NCBI GenBank assembly: GCA_030837305.1
Contig: JAUPKT010000208.1
Coordinates: 1-7,994, forward strand
Source of the DNA: Thermodesulfobacteriota bacterium
GTDB taxonomy: Bacteria; Desulfobacterota; Desulfomonilia; Desulfomonilales; Desulfomonilaceae
Reading direction: 5' to 3'
Length of the DNA stretch: 7,994 nt
The notes under the pieces were generated by a model. It made no database searches. It was given only the letters and a program-made list of their open reading frames with translations, and was not told the origin of the DNA. How positions within the stretch are numbered: position 1 is the stretch's first letter; each line of letters starts with the position of its first letter. The position numbers and the translations under genes are program-made. Of the stretch, positions 7,594 through 7,994 are shown in pieces.

Positions 7594-7994
7594 ATGTCTC
7601 GGATAAATTCGCCTGCTGAATTGGAAGCTTTCAGAAGAAACCTCCTGTCGGAAAGAGACCCCAATAAAACCTGTATTACGCTCTGTTCCGGATCTGCTTG
7701 CCACGCTTCAGGTAGTCGGGAAGTTGCTGACAGTATCCAGCAGGAAATCCAAAAACAAGGTTTAAACGCTGAGGTGGAATTCAGGAGGACCGGTTGCCAC
7801 GGCTTTTGTGAGCGAGGCCCCATTATTGTTATTCGCCCTGAGGAAATATGCTATTTCCAGATAAAGCCTGAAGATGTTCCTGAAATTGTCTCCGAAACTG
7901 TAAAGGAGAAAAAGGTCGTAGAACGTTTGCTCTACACCGACCCCTCCACCAATGAAAAGATAGTTCATGAATCTGATATCCCCTTCTACAAGAA
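7594..7994 (+). CDS. bamH: NuoF-like subunit BamH, N-terminal part (3'-truncated by window end)
   Basis: The frame is open from ATG 7594 to the last base, covering 133 complete codons. AAGGA (7583-7587), overlapping the bamG stop, is 6 nt upstream and supports the start and tight coupling. The visible part is the N-terminal thioredoxin-like [2Fe-2S] domain found in HndC/HoxF-type NuoF proteins: C31-SGSA-C36-H, then C68-HGF-C72-ERGP, followed by the usual link region (KPEDVPEIV, VVERLLY, DIPFYK) that leads into the 51-kDa core. The FMN, NADH and N3-cluster parts would lie beyond the window. In Bam this subunit is thought to carry the flavin and interact with NAD(H) or another two-electron carrier. 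Without the rest, a generic NuoF/HndC cannot be separated by sequence alone, but the operon order points to BamH. Confidence 0.9.
   Translation, partial: MSRINSPAELEAFRRNLLSERDPNKTCITLCSGSACHASGSREVADSIQQEIQKQGLNAEVEFRRTGCHGFCERGPIIVIRPEEICYFQIKPEDVPEIVSETVKEKKVVERLLYTDPSTNEKIVHESDIPFYK

Noticed and set aside
7132..7994. Respiratory complex I (nuo) operon
   Set aside because: Only NuoE- and NuoF-like genes follow bamF. The thioredoxin-like N-terminal domain of the NuoF-like protein is typical of soluble HndC/Bam-type enzymes, and no membrane subunits are seen.

Overview
The window is one unbroken plus-strand operon, almost wall-to-wall coding, that matches the core of a class II (ATP-independent, tungsten-dependent) benzoyl-CoA reductase cluster: bamB (5'-truncated), bamC, bamD, bamE, bamF, bamG and bamH (3'-truncated), in the canonical order. 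The organism is most likely a strictly anaerobic, aromatic-degrading member of the Desulfobacterota (a sulfate reducer or syntroph). This is inferred from the Bam complex itself, the use of selenocysteine, the density of Fe-S proteins and a moderate G+C content. No ribosomal or other taxonomic marker is present, so the lineage is not proven.

Layout: 1-1350, the C-terminal two thirds of the W-enzyme BamB; 1367-1915, the Fe-S partner BamC; 1948-3099, the HdrD-like BamD with two CCG domains; 3132-6260, the double HdrA-like flavoprotein BamE; 6311-7078, the MvhD-like BamF; 7132-7584, the NuoE-like BamG; 7594 to the end, the start of the NuoF-like BamH. Intergenic gaps are 9-53 nt, with Shine-Dalgarno-like sequences and no visible terminator. 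No promoter, tRNA, mobile element, CRISPR array or long intergenic stretch is present.

The most important reading is that two genes are interrupted by an in-frame UGA at a conserved cysteine position of their family: TGA 3348-3350 in bamE (DCSM-U-ILSPKL) and TGA 6365-6367 in bamF (CHW-U-AYGAADLAG). Each is followed at the right distance by a stem-loop whose apical loop begins with G, as expected of a bacterial SECIS element. A standard gene caller would split or truncate both genes. Read through, they give a 1042-residue and a 255-residue selenoprotein.

How the parts work together (family knowledge plus inference): BamB reduces the aromatic ring of benzoyl-CoA at a tungsten-bis-metallopterin site and receives electrons through the three Fe-S clusters of BamC. 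BamD, BamE and BamF form an Hdr/Mvh-like electron-bifurcating module, and BamG, BamH (and BamI, expected just downstream) form a NADH-dehydrogenase-like module. Together they are thought to drive the very low-potential ring reduction by flavin-based electron bifurcation.
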